Of a stretch of DNA of 64,000 nucleotides, positions 17,791 to 25,890 are shown one piece after another (within the stretch, counting starts at the first letter, position 1; each line of letters begins with the position of its first letter). Source of the stretch: a virus. The notes under the pieces are model-generated. The model saw only the letters and a program-made list of their open reading frames with translations. It had not been told where the DNA came from and did not search any database. Made by a program: the position numbers and the translations under genes. Location of the stretch: positions 1 to 64,000 of the IMG/VR virus record IMGVR_UViG_3300020122_000155, one strand, 5' to 3'.

Positions 17791-18036
17791 TTATTTACGG
17801 GCGGCGGGCGGAGGAACAACTACCGGAGGTTCAGTGTTCTGAATGTCGAACGCCTGAACAGCCGCATTGAGATTGGTGATGTTGGAGCCGAGCGCGTCAA
17901 GCTGCGCCTGCGTTACCGGCGAACCGGCAGCAAGCTGGGCCTTGAGGTCATTGATATACGTGCTGGAATCCGTCGCGGCCTTTGCGAACGCAGTCTGAAG
18001 CGCCGTGAACTGGTCATCTACTTCTTGAATAGTCAT
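17791..18036 (-). CDS. Small helical protein with Pro-rich tail (81 aa)
   Basis: Residues 1-65 are helical with heptad character (coiled coil likely), ending in PPVVVPPPAARK. Composition and order mirror the protein at 18593-18889 (helical, Thr/Gly-Ala break with TQxxxDALG, then a short tail), so the two look like diverged paralogues separated by an HNH insertion. Structural or tail-assembly role possible. Confidence 0.68.
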   Translation of the reverse strand: MTIQEVDDQFTALQTAFAKAATDSSTYINDLKAQLAAGSPVTQAQLDALGSNITNLNAAVQAFDIQNTEPPVVVPPPAARK

Positions 18037-18100
18037 TTAATTTCTCCCTTTTTTATTTGCTTTCCTAAAATCGACTGGAGTGGCGTTGTGCCATCCAAAA

Positions 18101-18589
18101 TCATCCAAGCGGTGCGCTGTGAGGCGGACTGTTATAGTTTGCGAACTCGCCAAACAGCTCCAATGCTTTAAGGTTGTATGCTTGGGCGGCATCGCATTCC
18201 TCGCGGAACACTCCGATGTAGGTTGACTTCCCTGCCTTCCTGATTTCGGCCTTCCACTTTTGGGTATTTTTGGACCAACTAACGCCCTTGAATTGCGAAG
18301 ATTTTCCACAGAACTTTGGCCGATTTGCTCCATTCTCGGAGCGGGTTGCTGGACGGAGATTATACCGTTGATTATTCAGACCATTGCCGTCCGCGTGATC
18401 AACGCTTCCCGAGCACCCAAGAATAAAGCGGTGCATAAGGATGTTTTTTTCTGTTCCAGCCTTACCTTGGGCATACATCGAATTTTGAGCCTTAGAACTC
18501 CACGCGCACCATTTGTGCTGAGCGACGCGATCATAATCCGCGTCGTCTACAAGCGCCACATACCCGCGTGTTAATGGAATCGTCTTCAT
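18101..18589 (-). CDS. HNH homing endonuclease with AP2-type domain
   Basis: 162 residues. The N-terminus MKTIPLTRGYVALVDDAD leads into an HNH core: MHRFILGC, SVDHADGNGLNNQRYNLR. An AP2-like DNA-binding domain follows (FKGVSWSKNTQKWKAEI...GVFREECDAAQAYN). This order is typical of free-standing phage homing nucleases. It is a close relative of the gene at 19668-20168 and separates two paralogous small helical genes. Confidence 0.9.
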   Translation of the reverse strand: MKTIPLTRGYVALVDDADYDRVAQHKWCAWSSKAQNSMYAQGKAGTEKNILMHRFILGCSGSVDHADGNGLNNQRYNLRPATRSENGANRPKFCGKSSQFKGVSWSKNTQKWKAEIRKAGKSTYIGVFREECDAAQAYNLKALELFGEFANYNSPPHSAPLG

Positions 18590-18592
18590 GCC

Positions 18593-18889
18593 TTATCCTT
18601 GCGGAGGAATCCCTTGATCGAACTGCTGAATCGCCGCCGTCTCGTCCTGGACCCTCTTGCCCAGCGCGTCTACTTCCTCCTGGGTAGCTCCGGTGGCATC
18701 CGTGATACCTAGGAACACCTTGATAGAGACGATATCCGCCTGTATTGTTTCCACGGTTGTTTTGAGCGCGCCTAGAGTGGACTGCGCCAACGCCTGATTT
18801 TCGATAACCTGCTTGAGCAGCCCGTCATCGATGTGGTTCTTCAAGAGTTGCTCCAACAAATCTTCGAGCGACTTGAACGGATTCGGCAT
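18593..18889 (-). CDS. Helical protein (98 aa), paralogue of 17791-18036
   Basis: Start at 18889 (MPNPFKSLEDLLEQ) with AAGGA upstream. Almost fully helical, with the segment TQEEVDALGKRVQDE near the C-terminus that resembles TQAQLDALGSNITN in its neighbour. Presumably oligomeric; function unknown. Confidence 0.7.
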   Translation of the reverse strand: MPNPFKSLEDLLEQLLKNHIDDGLLKQVIENQALAQSTLGALKTTVETIQADIVSIKVFLGITDATGATQEEVDALGKRVQDETAAIQQFDQGIPPQG

Positions 18890-18891
18890 AA

Positions 18892-19671
18892 TTATTCCTT
18901 CTGCGCCGCAATCGCTATCGTTCCCGGAGCATACGTTGACCTGACCCACTGATGTCTCGGGAGAGCGCGGCGCGACCTCCGCGAACCGACATGGGGACGC
19001 GCCTTAACTTGTTCGGCTGGCGTCGCCGTCTTAGCTGATGCTTGCTGCCAACCGTTTTGCAGGTTGTTCAAGTCCAAGAAGGATATGTAGCCGCCAGGGG
19101 CCAGTTCCAATGCCTTTGTTAAATGACCACGGAAATCATATGGAGGCGGCGCATTGCGATCCCACCACGCTTTTGTCACAAAGTCGCTCACTAGCACCTT
19201 TGTTCCGGAACCGAGCCACCCGGAAGGGATTGTGATCTCGTATCCGAGATTATCTGCTTCAACCGCGTCGCAGTTTTCAAAACTCCAAAATATGTTGCCG
19301 TCCTGCGAAGCAAGGGATACGTTCGGGTCCCCGAGGCACTCCAGAAGCTCGTGACTGACCGTTACTGAAATTTGAGATCCGTCCGCTTGGGTGGTCCTTA
19401 CGAACGCTTTGCCAAGCGGCTCGCTGTTAGGCCCAACATCGTGATAGCCCAGAGCACCGGCCTGATCAGCGTCATCCAGCAGCGCAATAATCCAATGATT
19501 CGGAGTGGGGTGTTGCCCGGTCGGTGTATAAAAAACTTGTGCGTTTATTCCCCAAAGAGGATAGAAATCCCGACTAATTTGTATCTGCAAGGCATTTGCT
19601 AGGGCCGGTAGATCCCTGTCGGCGAATAGGGTGCTTTGATTCGTTATGGAAATTTGAATTGGGCTATTCAC
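18892..19671 (-). CDS. Putative zincin-like protein (259 aa)
   Basis: The central motif VTVSHELLECLGDP at about residues 103-116 is a HExxE...D-type variant of the zinc-protease helix. Downstream CDAVEADNLGY and VSDFVTKAWW give further acidic and His/Asp-like ligands. Upstream LLDDADQAGALGYHD is a conserved-looking block. I recognise this layout from a widespread uncharacterised bacterial family. The C-terminal 45 residues are basic and low-complexity. Metal binding is inferred; peptidase activity is unproven because a canonical HExxH is absent. Confidence 0.6.
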   Translation of the reverse strand: MNSPIQISITNQSTLFADRDLPALANALQIQISRDFYPLWGINAQVFYTPTGQHPTPNHWIIALLDDADQAGALGYHDVGPNSEPLGKAFVRTTQADGSQISVTVSHELLECLGDPNVSLASQDGNIFWSFENCDAVEADNLGYEITIPSGWLGSGTKVLVSDFVTKAWWDRNAPPPYDFRGHLTKALELAPGGYISFLDLNNLQNGWQQASAKTATPAEQVKARPHVGSRRSRRALPRHQWVRSTYAPGTIAIAAQKE

Positions 19672-20168
19672 GCAGCCTCCCGCAGCGGCTCGTTTAACTT
19701 TGCGAACTCACCGAATAACTCCAGCGCTGCGAAGTTATACGCCTGCGCAGCGTCAAACTCATCCGCAAAATGACCCAAGTGGCGTCGCTGTTTATTGAAA
19801 TAGATGTAGGCGTTCCACTTTTGGAGATCCTTGCGCCAACATACACCTTTCCACCTGGACGAACATTCCGCCGTGCTTTTCTTTCGATTCGCTCCGTTTT
19901 GCATTCTAGTGGCTGGGCGTAAATTGCCGCGCTGATTATTCAGGCCGTCACCGTCTTTGTGATCGACGTGTCCAGAACATCCCAGAATGAACCTGTGCAT
20001 TCGAATCGTGGTGTATTTGCCAAGCACTTTCTCCTTGCGCTTGGCGTAAATCTTTACGCGGTAAGTGCACTTAGTTACCGCGACGTTCCACTTAAACTTG
20101 CTCAGGCGCTCAAAGTCCTCGTCATCAACGAGCGCAACGTAACCCTGCGTGAGTGGAATCGTTTTCAT
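19668..20168 (-). CDS. HNH homing endonuclease with AP2-type domain (second copy)
   Basis: 166 residues beginning MKTIPLTQGYVALVDDED, the same N-terminus as the gene at 18101. The HNH core has MHRFILGCSGHVDHKDGDG followed by LNNQRGNLR. The AP2-type part has WKGVCWRKDLQKWNAYI and a DEFDAAQAYN end. It overlaps the zincin gene by 4 bases. The two copies are diverged in the middle and flank the zincin gene, as if a homing gene had spread locally. Confidence 0.9.
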   Translation of the reverse strand: MKTIPLTQGYVALVDDEDFERLSKFKWNVAVTKCTYRVKIYAKRKEKVLGKYTTIRMHRFILGCSGHVDHKDGDGLNNQRGNLRPATRMQNGANRKKSTAECSSRWKGVCWRKDLQKWNAYIYFNKQRRHLGHFADEFDAAQAYNFAALELFGEFAKLNEPLREAA

Positions 20169-20218
20169 TGCCGTGCCGATTATACACTAACTTGCCGATT
20201 TTACTAGAACCTTGTTAC

Positions 20219-20848
20219 TCATGGATGAATCCCGTGAACCCCCGCATAAATTGCGAACGCCACGGAAATCAGCGTGACAAAAAAACCGGCTGCGGCGAGC
20301 AGATACATTCCGTTGCTCTGCTGGGCAACTCGAAACCCGACCGCTCCCTCCCGCGCTGCTTCCATGCGCGTCATTCGTCCTTCCAAAATGCCGATTTTAT
20401 CGTTCAGCGCATTGGTCGATGTTTGGATCACCTGACCTTGCTGATCAATCTGCTTGGACGCGCTCGCCTCCGACTTTGCCATCGACACGGTGAAAGTCTC
20501 GGTCTGCTGTCTGGAGGCTTCTTTGGCGCTCGCTAAAGCCGCCTCAATCGCCTGCCGCGCCGCGTTAAAAGCTTCCTTGACTCGCTCGTCGCGGTCCATA
20601 AACCGACCGTCAATCGCATGGAACTTCTCCATGACAAGCTCTTTTAATCGAGCTACTTCCCGATCCACTTCGGTGGGGACCCGGCGAAGGTTCGCCTCAA
20701 ACAACTCCTGCGCCTTCTCCATCGCATTGATGCGAGAAAGCAAAAGCTGTTTGAGTTGCTCCAGCCCTTTGTCCAAGGCTAGCGTTGTCAGTAAGGTGGG
20801 ATCGGGAATAGGGCGAATGTCTCCCGCCATTGACAATTTATCTTCCAT
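20219..20848 (-). CDS. Coiled-coil protein with C-terminal membrane anchor
   Basis: 209 residues: a long charged helical region (residues 15-165, heptads, many E/K/R/A) and a C-terminal hydrophobic helix (MYLLAAAGFFVTLISVAFAIY). Tail-anchored coiled-coil proteins occur in phage lysis and tail regions. Its ATG overlaps the stop of the upstream 56-aa gene as TAATG. Confidence 0.7.
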   Translation of the reverse strand: MEDKLSMAGDIRPIPDPTLLTTLALDKGLEQLKQLLLSRINAMEKAQELFEANLRRVPTEVDREVARLKELVMEKFHAIDGRFMDRDERVKEAFNAARQAIEAALASAKEASRQQTETFTVSMAKSEASASKQIDQQGQVIQTSTNALNDKIGILEGRMTRMEAAREGAVGFRVAQQSNGMYLLAAAGFFVTLISVAFAIYAGVHGIHP

Positions 20849-21018
20849 TAGTCCCTAGGAGATTTCGACCTGATCGCGACATGCCCCGATACCGCTTTGC
20901 GCAATTCCTTCAAATCGTTAGGGCTCATTTTCGCCCACGCCTCATCGAGCAACGAAACGATAGCTTCGCGGATGCGAACGCCTTCGCTCGGTGATTTTAG
21001 CGGTGGATCGATTGGCAT
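20848..21018 (-). CDS. Small helical protein (56 aa)
   Basis: ATG at 21018; charged helix with EAIVSLLDEAWAKMSPNDLKE and a basic end. TAATG-coupled to the coiled-coil gene. Its 5' part overlaps the 3' end of the 48-aa membrane gene in another frame. Confidence 0.65.
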   Translation of the reverse strand: MPIDPPLKSPSEGVRIREAIVSLLDEAWAKMSPNDLKELRKAVSGHVAIRSKSPRD

Positions 21019-21143
21019 AAAAATGAGAATGGATCGGCGGACGGCTTTGGCCTCGTTCGCCAGAGCGTGAACGAAACTAGCGCAACGAACAACCCGACGA
21101 GGATTGCGGCCCAGGCGAGGACGATGAGCGCTCGGCTTCTCAT
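20997..21143 (-). CDS. Small single-pass membrane protein (48 aa), overlapping frame
   Basis: ATG at 21143 (an in-frame GTG lies 18 bases upstream). MRSRALIVLAWAAILVGLFVAL is a signal-anchor, followed by a basic Pro-rich stub. The last 22 bases overlap the next gene in a different frame. Overlapping membrane genes can be spanin-like, but there is no lipobox Cys, so I leave the role open. Confidence 0.55.
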   Translation of the reverse strand: MRSRALIVLAWAAILVGLFVALVSFTLWRTRPKPSADPFSFLCQSIHR

Positions 21144-21379
21144 GAAGGTTCCACGATTCACGTTAGCGCTATCTATTCTGCGCTGGCAACCGGCTCGTCA
21201 CTGGATCGAGGACACTTCATACCGCTTATCGCCGATCTCGATATAGGCGCATTTAGCGATGAGCTTCGGTAGTTCAGCTTCGAAATACTCCCGCGTTTCG
21301 TTTCTGCTAGTTAGGGTAACTATTTACTTCCCTAACCAAGATTTGATAGACTGATTGCGCCACCAAGAGGGGTGGCCGC

Positions 21380-21841
21380 ATGGCAATCTACACGACTGGC
21401 TTCTTGTGCGAGAAGGTTATCACAGAAAAAAGCGATTACGGCGACGTTTTCACCGCGATAAGGATCATCGACCGCTTTGTTCTCAAGATCCCAGCAACGC
21501 AGCCCGGCATTGCCGTAACTCTTCCCCCGATACACTTCAGCGCGGTCCTAATCTTTAAGTCGGACGGCCCAGAGACTTTCATGATCGCGATGGAGGCTGT
21601 CAACGTCAAAGGCGTTAGGGGCCAAAGGGACACGTACCAAGTATCGACGGAAGGCGGTGTGAAGGGGCACAAATTCCACGTCAACATGGTGGGCAATCCA
21701 GTAGAACCTGGACTTGCATGGTTCGATATTTTCGTTAACGATTCACTGGCGCTTCGATTGCCGTTTATTGTAGAGCATGAGATAAGTTCTGACTTTCGGA
21801 ACTATATCCCACATCCAGCACCGCAAAATCCATCCGACTAG
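21380..21841 (+). CDS. Transposon cargo, DUF6941-like protein (153 aa)
   Basis: MAIYTTGFLCEKVITEKSD...TAIRIIDRFVLKI is followed by strands and a C-terminal ...FDIFVNDSLALRLPF. This two-beta-sandwich pattern, opening with a CE(K/R)V segment and an I-I-D-R strand, resembles the DUF6941 family of bacterial proteins of unknown function. It is the first gene inside the left inverted repeat and ends antisense to the 3' end of the next gene. Family call from memory of the pattern. Confidence 0.6.
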   Translation: MAIYTTGFLCEKVITEKSDYGDVFTAIRIIDRFVLKIPATQPGIAVTLPPIHFSAVLIFKSDGPETFMIAMEAVNVKGVRGQRDTYQVSTEGGVKGHKFHVNMVGNPVEPGLAWFDIFVNDSLALRLPFIVEHEISSDFRNYIPHPAPQNPSD

Positions 21842-22133
21842 TGCCGCCGAAAGTAAAGGTGACTTGCTCTGGCACACTCATATTCTTTTTCGGCGTCACG
21901 AAAGGGCGGGCGATCCTCGTCAACTCCTTCCACAGTTCATCGCGAGTCAAAACTCCGTCCGAAAACTCAGCCAGATTCATCTCGATATCGTCAACCAGGG
22001 ATTCAGCCTCAGGGTTTTTCTCTGAGCGGATGTCCCAGGTTGTCGGGACAAACCACTCTTCGAATTGGCGGAGGGACATTTCCTTGTCGAGCACTTTTCG
22101 CAATTGCTCTCGTATTTGAGGGGCATCCGGCAT
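21765..22133 (-). CDS. Transposon cargo, acidic helical protein (122 aa)
   Basis: Start at 22133 (MPDAPQIREQLRKVLDKEMS) with GGAG upstream. MSLRQFEEWFVPTTWDI and EAESLVDDIEMNLAEFSDG look like the small all-helical proteins that bacteria often encode near toxin-antitoxin or DUF pairs. Its 3' end overlaps the plus-strand cargo gene tail by 77 bases. Diverges from the next cargo gene with starts overlapping by 2 bases. Confidence 0.55.
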   Translation of the reverse strand: MPDAPQIREQLRKVLDKEMSLRQFEEWFVPTTWDIRSEKNPEAESLVDDIEMNLAEFSDGVLTRDELWKELTRIARPFVTPKKNMSVPEQVTFTFGGTSRMDFAVLDVGYSSESQNLSHALQ

Positions 22134-22470
22134 GAGCGCGTCTCCATATAAGAGTAGTACATCCGTCGATGTTTGGAAACTCCGACAGCTTTTCAACGAA
22201 GGGCGATTTGTTGAGCGCGGTGAATCAGGAGAACTGCGAGTAGAAATTTCGCGATCCAAAGAAGTCACCGAAAACAAGGTTCGAAACTGGGTTCCCGGTA
22301 CGCTTTCTCAGGAGCTAAAGTTTTTTGATCCGACAACCGGTCTATTGGTCGCGAAGGCTCACCGCTACATACGGCCCGATGGACTACTTGCGGCAAGTGG
22401 AATGGTAGATCCGAAGCGGATCGCGATCGACGGCGTTCTGTATCACATCCAAACACCAATCGAAGACTGA
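22132..22470 (+). CDS. Transposon cargo, hypothetical protein (112 aa)
   Basis: ATG at 22132 with GAGGGG upstream. The end (RIAIDGVLYHIQTPIED) is protein-like, and the body has alternating strands and charged turns. It is divergent to the helical gene and followed closely by another cargo gene in the same direction. No family recognised. Confidence 0.55.
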   Translation: MSASPYKSSTSVDVWKLRQLFNEGRFVERGESGELRVEISRSKEVTENKVRNWVPGTLSQELKFFDPTTGLLVAKAHRYIRPDGLLAASGMVDPKRIAIDGVLYHIQTPIED

Positions 22471-22484
22471 GGTAACATTGGGTC

Positions 22485-22736
22485 ATGAAATCTCACACGC
22501 CAGAGATGATCGAAGGACCAGAAGCGTTCGAACGGTTCCGTAATGCCGTAAAAAAGGTGCTCACGGTCCCAAAGAGCGCGGTTCCAAACCCGTTTGGAAA
22601 ACGCTCTAAGCAGAAGGATTTCGGAAAGGCCACGGAGCCGCCCGATTTTGGCCATTCGTCGAAGGGTAAATTGCAGAAGGATACTCCGCGAGGAAGGATG
22701 GCGAAGGGTACTGGCTCGATGCGCGGAAACGCATAG
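22485..22736 (+). CDS. Transposon cargo, small basic protein (83 aa)
   Basis: [20 protein letters not shown] and [13 protein letters not shown], then a basic disordered tail rich in K/G. Bacterial chromosomal proteins with this EGPEAFERF...VLxVPKS layout are familiar from soil bacteria. Their presence here argues that the element came from a bacterial chromosome rather than from another phage. Confidence 0.6.
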   Translation: MKSHTPEMIEGPEAFERFRNAVKKVLTVPKSAVPNPFGKRSKQKDFGKATEPPDFGHSSKGKLQKDTPRGRMAKGTGSMRGNA

Positions 22737-22780
22737 TGGTTCACCTTCTCTTCCCGCGTCTCTGTCGCTTCGCCTCCTTC

Positions 22781-23734
22781 TCAGTTAGGGTACGTTTGCG
22801 CTTCGTGGTTCTTTCCGGTCGCTTCGTTCCAAGTCAACCGCTTGCCGACGATCTGCGATGCGGCCATCTTGAAGCGGTCAAAATCAGTCATCTCTTTGCG
22901 ATTGTTGTAGCGGTAGGCCTGTTCATCCAAGTAGCGGAACAGGTGGAAGGGCTCAACTGAAACGTAGGTGCCGCTGATGCCGCGCTTCAGGAGCGCCCAA
23001 AAGTTCTCGATGGTGTTGGTGTGTACGTTACCTTCCACGTAGCTTACGGCGTGATCGATGACCTTGTGTGCGTAGTCGCCTTCCAATCCCTCGTACGACA
23101 AAAGGAAATCGGTATAGAGCGCGGAACCAGCCTCGACGTGCTTCTTAACCTCTGCCTGCAAGGTCTTCTTGCGGCGATTCGGGACTACCACGGTGCGGAC
23201 CTTGCCGCCCCGTTCCACTATGCCGAGTACCGGAGTCTTGTCTTTTCCGCCAGTGCCAGTGATCCGGCGACGGCGCTGGGCAATGTGCATGTTCCGCGCT
23301 TTGCCGCCGATGAAAGTTTCGTCTGCCTCGACGTGGCCGCTTGCCTTCTCGACAGAGCCATCATGCAGAGCCATGCGAATACGATGGTTCATAAACCAAG
23401 CCGACTTCTGAGTTACTCCTAAGTCGCGAGCCATCTCGCACGATGAAATACCGTTCTTGCAGTTCACTACCAGCCACATGGCGCAGAGCCATTTGTCGAG
23501 AGAGATTGGGGAGCTTTCGAAGATAGTTCCAACCTTCAAGGAGAACTGGGCCTTCTCATGTTTGCCATAGCATTTGTAACGGTTCTGGCTTGCGAGATAG
23601 GCGACGTTCTTGGAGCCACAGTACGGACACTCGACCTTACCATCAGCCCAGCGAAGCGAAGCTAAGAACTCATTGCAGTTGGTCGGATCGGCGAAGTATA
23701 CGATTGCTTCTTGGAGGGTGGAAGGTAGCGCCAT
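22781..23734 (-). CDS. tnp: IS1595 (ISXO2-like) transposase
   Basis: 317 residues. An N-terminal zinc ribbon (CPYCGSKNV...YKC, about 36-55) precedes a helical DNA-binding part. The DDE-type core has EADETFIGGK (D138), LYTDFLLSY (D209) and TNTIENFWALLKRGISGTY (about 239-257). The ISXO2 group uses this D-D-N/E set. All key residues are present, so the enzyme looks active. It lies 19 bp inside the right inverted repeat. Confidence 0.93.
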   Translation of the reverse strand: MALPSTLQEAIVYFADPTNCNEFLASLRWADGKVECPYCGSKNVAYLASQNRYKCYGKHEKAQFSLKVGTIFESSPISLDKWLCAMWLVVNCKNGISSCEMARDLGVTQKSAWFMNHRIRMALHDGSVEKASGHVEADETFIGGKARNMHIAQRRRRITGTGGKDKTPVLGIVERGGKVRTVVVPNRRKKTLQAEVKKHVEAGSALYTDFLLSYEGLEGDYAHKVIDHAVSYVEGNVHTNTIENFWALLKRGISGTYVSVEPFHLFRYLDEQAYRYNNRKEMTDFDRFKMAASQIVGKRLTWNEATGKNHEAQTYPN

Positions 23735-23903
23735 GAGTTAAGTATGGGTCAAAAATCTTGGTTAGTCAAGTAAATAGTTACCCTAGTTAGCTCACCGAGA
23801 GGATGCTCCTCGCGATAGACAAAAATTACGCGCTCCTTAGTCGCCAAGCAAAGCTCTAATAGATCAACTGGTGACATACAAACCTTTCATTGCTTTACGA
23901 ACT

Positions 23904-24623
23904 TCATGCAGTTGCTTTTATCGCTGGATCAACCCGATTATCCTGCGCGCTTTGCCCAGCTATTTTCGGAACCGGATTCGCCAACTTCAAGAAAGCCCGC
24001 GCGATTTCTTTCTGACCACACTTGCTGCCGTGCGCCTTAAGGTTCGCCCACACAACAGTTTGAGAGTCAAAGCCAAGGGCTATCTGCTCCGCCACCTGCT
24101 TTTCGGCAAGTACATCTCGCCGACACACCGGGCATAGCTTTAAAGCATTAGGACGATGGTACTTATTGCAGCGCAAGCATTGAATGTCATCCGCCTTTGG
24201 CCGCGCTCCAGCCTGCGGGATGTCGCACATCGGAACCGGCCTGATCGCCCCGGCAAATCTCCCTTTCGAAATCCGCTCCCGGACGATGAACCCATGCGCA
24301 GCCAACTCGATCAACGATTGCCGCGCCGTCCTAAGCGACGTATTGGACGAACCAGCCAGAACTTCCTCCGGCTCCTCGCACAAATCCTTGCCCGACCGCC
24401 AAGCGTAAAAACAGATCGCATCGTACACCGACTTAGCCGCGTGCGAAACCAGAGTTGAGGCCGTAATCGAGATCGGCTTTGCGCTCCACCCTTTGCGCAT
24501 TTCATCCGCCGTCAACCCGGCAGATTTTGCCGCGTTCAACCCGGCAAAATTTTCCGCGCATCTATTCTTTATTAGAGAAGAGGAAAATTTGGCAGCGGAC
24601 TTTTTCAAAGTGCTACCTTCCAC
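23904..24623 (-). CDS. Winged-helix DNA-binding protein with zinc ribbon
   Basis: 239 residues. Residues about 50-125 form a winged helix (SVYDAICFYAWRSG...SLRTARQSLIELAAHGFIVRERIS). A zinc ribbon follows (CLRCNKYHRPNALKLCPVC, about 151-169), then a charged helical end (QTVVWANLKAHGSKCG). This resembles replication- or regulation-type proteins of phages. It overlaps the next gene upstream by 19 bases. Confidence 0.7.
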   Translation of the reverse strand: MEGSTLKKSAAKFSSSLIKNRCAENFAGLNAAKSAGLTADEMRKGWSAKPISITASTLVSHAAKSVYDAICFYAWRSGKDLCEEPEEVLAGSSNTSLRTARQSLIELAAHGFIVRERISKGRFAGAIRPVPMCDIPQAGARPKADDIQCLRCNKYHRPNALKLCPVCRRDVLAEKQVAEQIALGFDSQTVVWANLKAHGSKCGQKEIARAFLKLANPVPKIAGQSAQDNRVDPAIKATA

Positions 24624-24775
24624 TTTTGCGGACCCTGCGTTTCTTCGATGTATGTCCGAAGCCGCCGCGCGAAAATTCTCCCCGGCGTTTCCTTCGTCCG
24701 GCGCACCGGTCGCTTCACATTCGCACAGCTTCCGCCGTGCGCCACCTTACACGCTATGCAAATAGCTTTCGCCAT
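24605..24775 (-). CDS. Small basic Cys-containing protein (56 aa)
   Basis: Start chosen at the ATG at 24775 (MAKAICIACKVAHGG); a longer frame opening with TTG at 24808 is possible. Two CxxC-like pairs (CIAC, C-A-N) and many Arg/Lys suggest nucleic-acid binding. It overlaps the winged-helix gene and the divergent HNH gene promoter region. Confidence 0.5.
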   Translation of the reverse strand: MAKAICIACKVAHGGSCANVKRPVRRTKETPGRIFARRLRTYIEETQGPQKWKVAL

Positions 24776-24801
24776 GCGTTTAGATGTGGTAACATTCATA
24801 T

Positions 24802-25392
24802 ATGCCAAAGCATACCATAGTTATGTTGAAATGCGATTTCTGCGGTAAGGAGTTTTTGGCAAAAAGCAATAGGAGATTCTGTTCTCTAAAATGCTCATCC
24901 AAATCCCGCGTTGAGCCGGTTGAAACTAGATTTTGGAGAAAGGTTGCAAAGACGGATAACCCTGACGATTGTTGGGATTGGACGGGTATATTTTGTAAGG
25001 GCACTGGGTACGGCACGATTTGCTTCGATGGCAAGCCCATAAACGCTCATAGGCTAGCGTGGATCTTACACAACGGTTCAATCGAGGGCCGCATGGACGT
25101 TTGCCACAAATGCGACCGGCGATCCTGCGTCAATATCAACCATCTCTTCCTCGGAACACGCCGCGAGAACATTCACGATGCAATGCGCAAGGGTCGCCTT
25201 ATTCGAAAGACTGGCGATCAAAACTCGTGCACGGCTATATCAGACTCGCAGGTTGAAGAAATTAAATCACTTGCCGGAAAAGTATTACAGCGAGTAATAG
25301 CCGAAAGGTTCAATACCTCGGGAGCGCAAATTTCACGCATAATAAATGGCAAAAGACGAGCAAAGCCTTACGTTTACCAACTACAAAAATAG
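24802..25392 (+). CDS. HNH endonuclease with N-terminal zinc finger and C-terminal HTH
   Basis: 196 residues: a CDFCGKEF...CSLKC zinc finger (about 11-31), an HNH unit with CWDWTGIF, AHRLAWILHNG, VCHKCDRRSCVNINHLFLG (about 57-120), and a C-terminal helix-turn-helix (DSQVEEIKSLAGKVLQRVI). Typical free-standing phage homing endonuclease. It is plus-strand among minus-strand genes, next to the terS-like gene. Confidence 0.88.
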   Translation: MPKHTIVMLKCDFCGKEFLAKSNRRFCSLKCSSKSRVEPVETRFWRKVAKTDNPDDCWDWTGIFCKGTGYGTICFDGKPINAHRLAWILHNGSIEGRMDVCHKCDRRSCVNINHLFLGTRRENIHDAMRKGRLIRKTGDQNSCTAISDSQVEEIKSLAGKVLQRVIAERFNTSGAQISRIINGKRRAKPYVYQLQK

Positions 25393-25890
25393 GTCCCATT
25401 TCAAACCCAAATCGTAATCTCGAAAGTGCGCACTTCTGCACTTTCCGCCAGTTTTCAATTTGGCTCCCGCCGTCTCGATAAGGCCACCCGCACTGAGCCC
25501 TCGACACTTACGGTCCCACCGCGAGCAAGAGCCAAATCCGCCCCAGCGCCGCAAGCCAGAAGCCAGAAGCCCTCCACGCCGGTATACCAAGGTTTTCTCG
25601 TGACGCAATCCGGGATTTTGCGCGACTGAGGCTTTCCAGAAGAGGGGCATACGGCACCTGGAGGCCCCCGTCAACCCCTGGCGTGGCCCGTCCCCTGCCC
25701 TAGCGCGTCGCTGGCTGCGTCGCTGGGCTCCGTCTGGCAGTCAGCAGCCTCCAGCCGTCTAGCGGCGCGTCTGGCTGCGTCTAATGCGCGGGAAGGCGCG
25801 GAGGATAACTAAAACTCATGTTAAAGAATTAAGCCATTACGTTACATATGAACTATTCTCGGCACAAGAGGTAAACAAAGGACTTACAGG
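25393..25890. other. About 500 bp without a credible gene; GC-rich repeats
   Basis: No frame here looks like a protein on either strand. Around 25700-25785 the sequence repeats GTCGCTGG and CGTCTGGC/CTGCGTC in direct orientation. An AT-rich stretch follows near 25800-25880. Being adjacent to the terS-like gene, it could hold a packaging or replication signal, but nothing decisive is seen. Confidence 0.5.

Larger units (their letters stand above)
21315..23782. mobile_element. IS1595-family transposon with cargo genes, 8-bp target duplication
   Basis: The element is 2468 bp. Its ends are 30-bp inverted repeats (21315-21344 and 23753-23782) beginning GGTAACTATTTACTT and differing only at two central bases. 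CTAGTTAG is duplicated directly outside both ends (21307-21314 and 23783-23790), an 8-bp duplication as expected of IS1595 elements. Inside are an intact ISXO2-type transposase and four short frames unlike the phage genes around them. The intact repeats, duplication and transposase point to a recent insertion. Confidence 0.93.
21198..23877 (-). pseudogene. Small phage gene split by the IS1595-type transposon
   Basis: The 5' fragment (23877-23783: MSPVDLLELCLATKER...HPLGELT) has AAAGG upstream of its ATG. The 3' fragment (21314-21198: SRNETREYFEAELPKLI...VSSIQ, stop TGA) lies beyond the transposon. Removing the element and one copy of the 8-bp duplication rejoins the two in one frame to give about 66 residues. 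The ancestral product was a small mixed alpha/beta phage protein of unknown role, so the phage tolerates its loss or the insertion is recent. Confidence 0.85.

Noticed and set aside
25381-25674. Frames in the gap beside terS
   Set aside because: Arg/Gly/Ser-biased shadows on both strands with no ribosome site.
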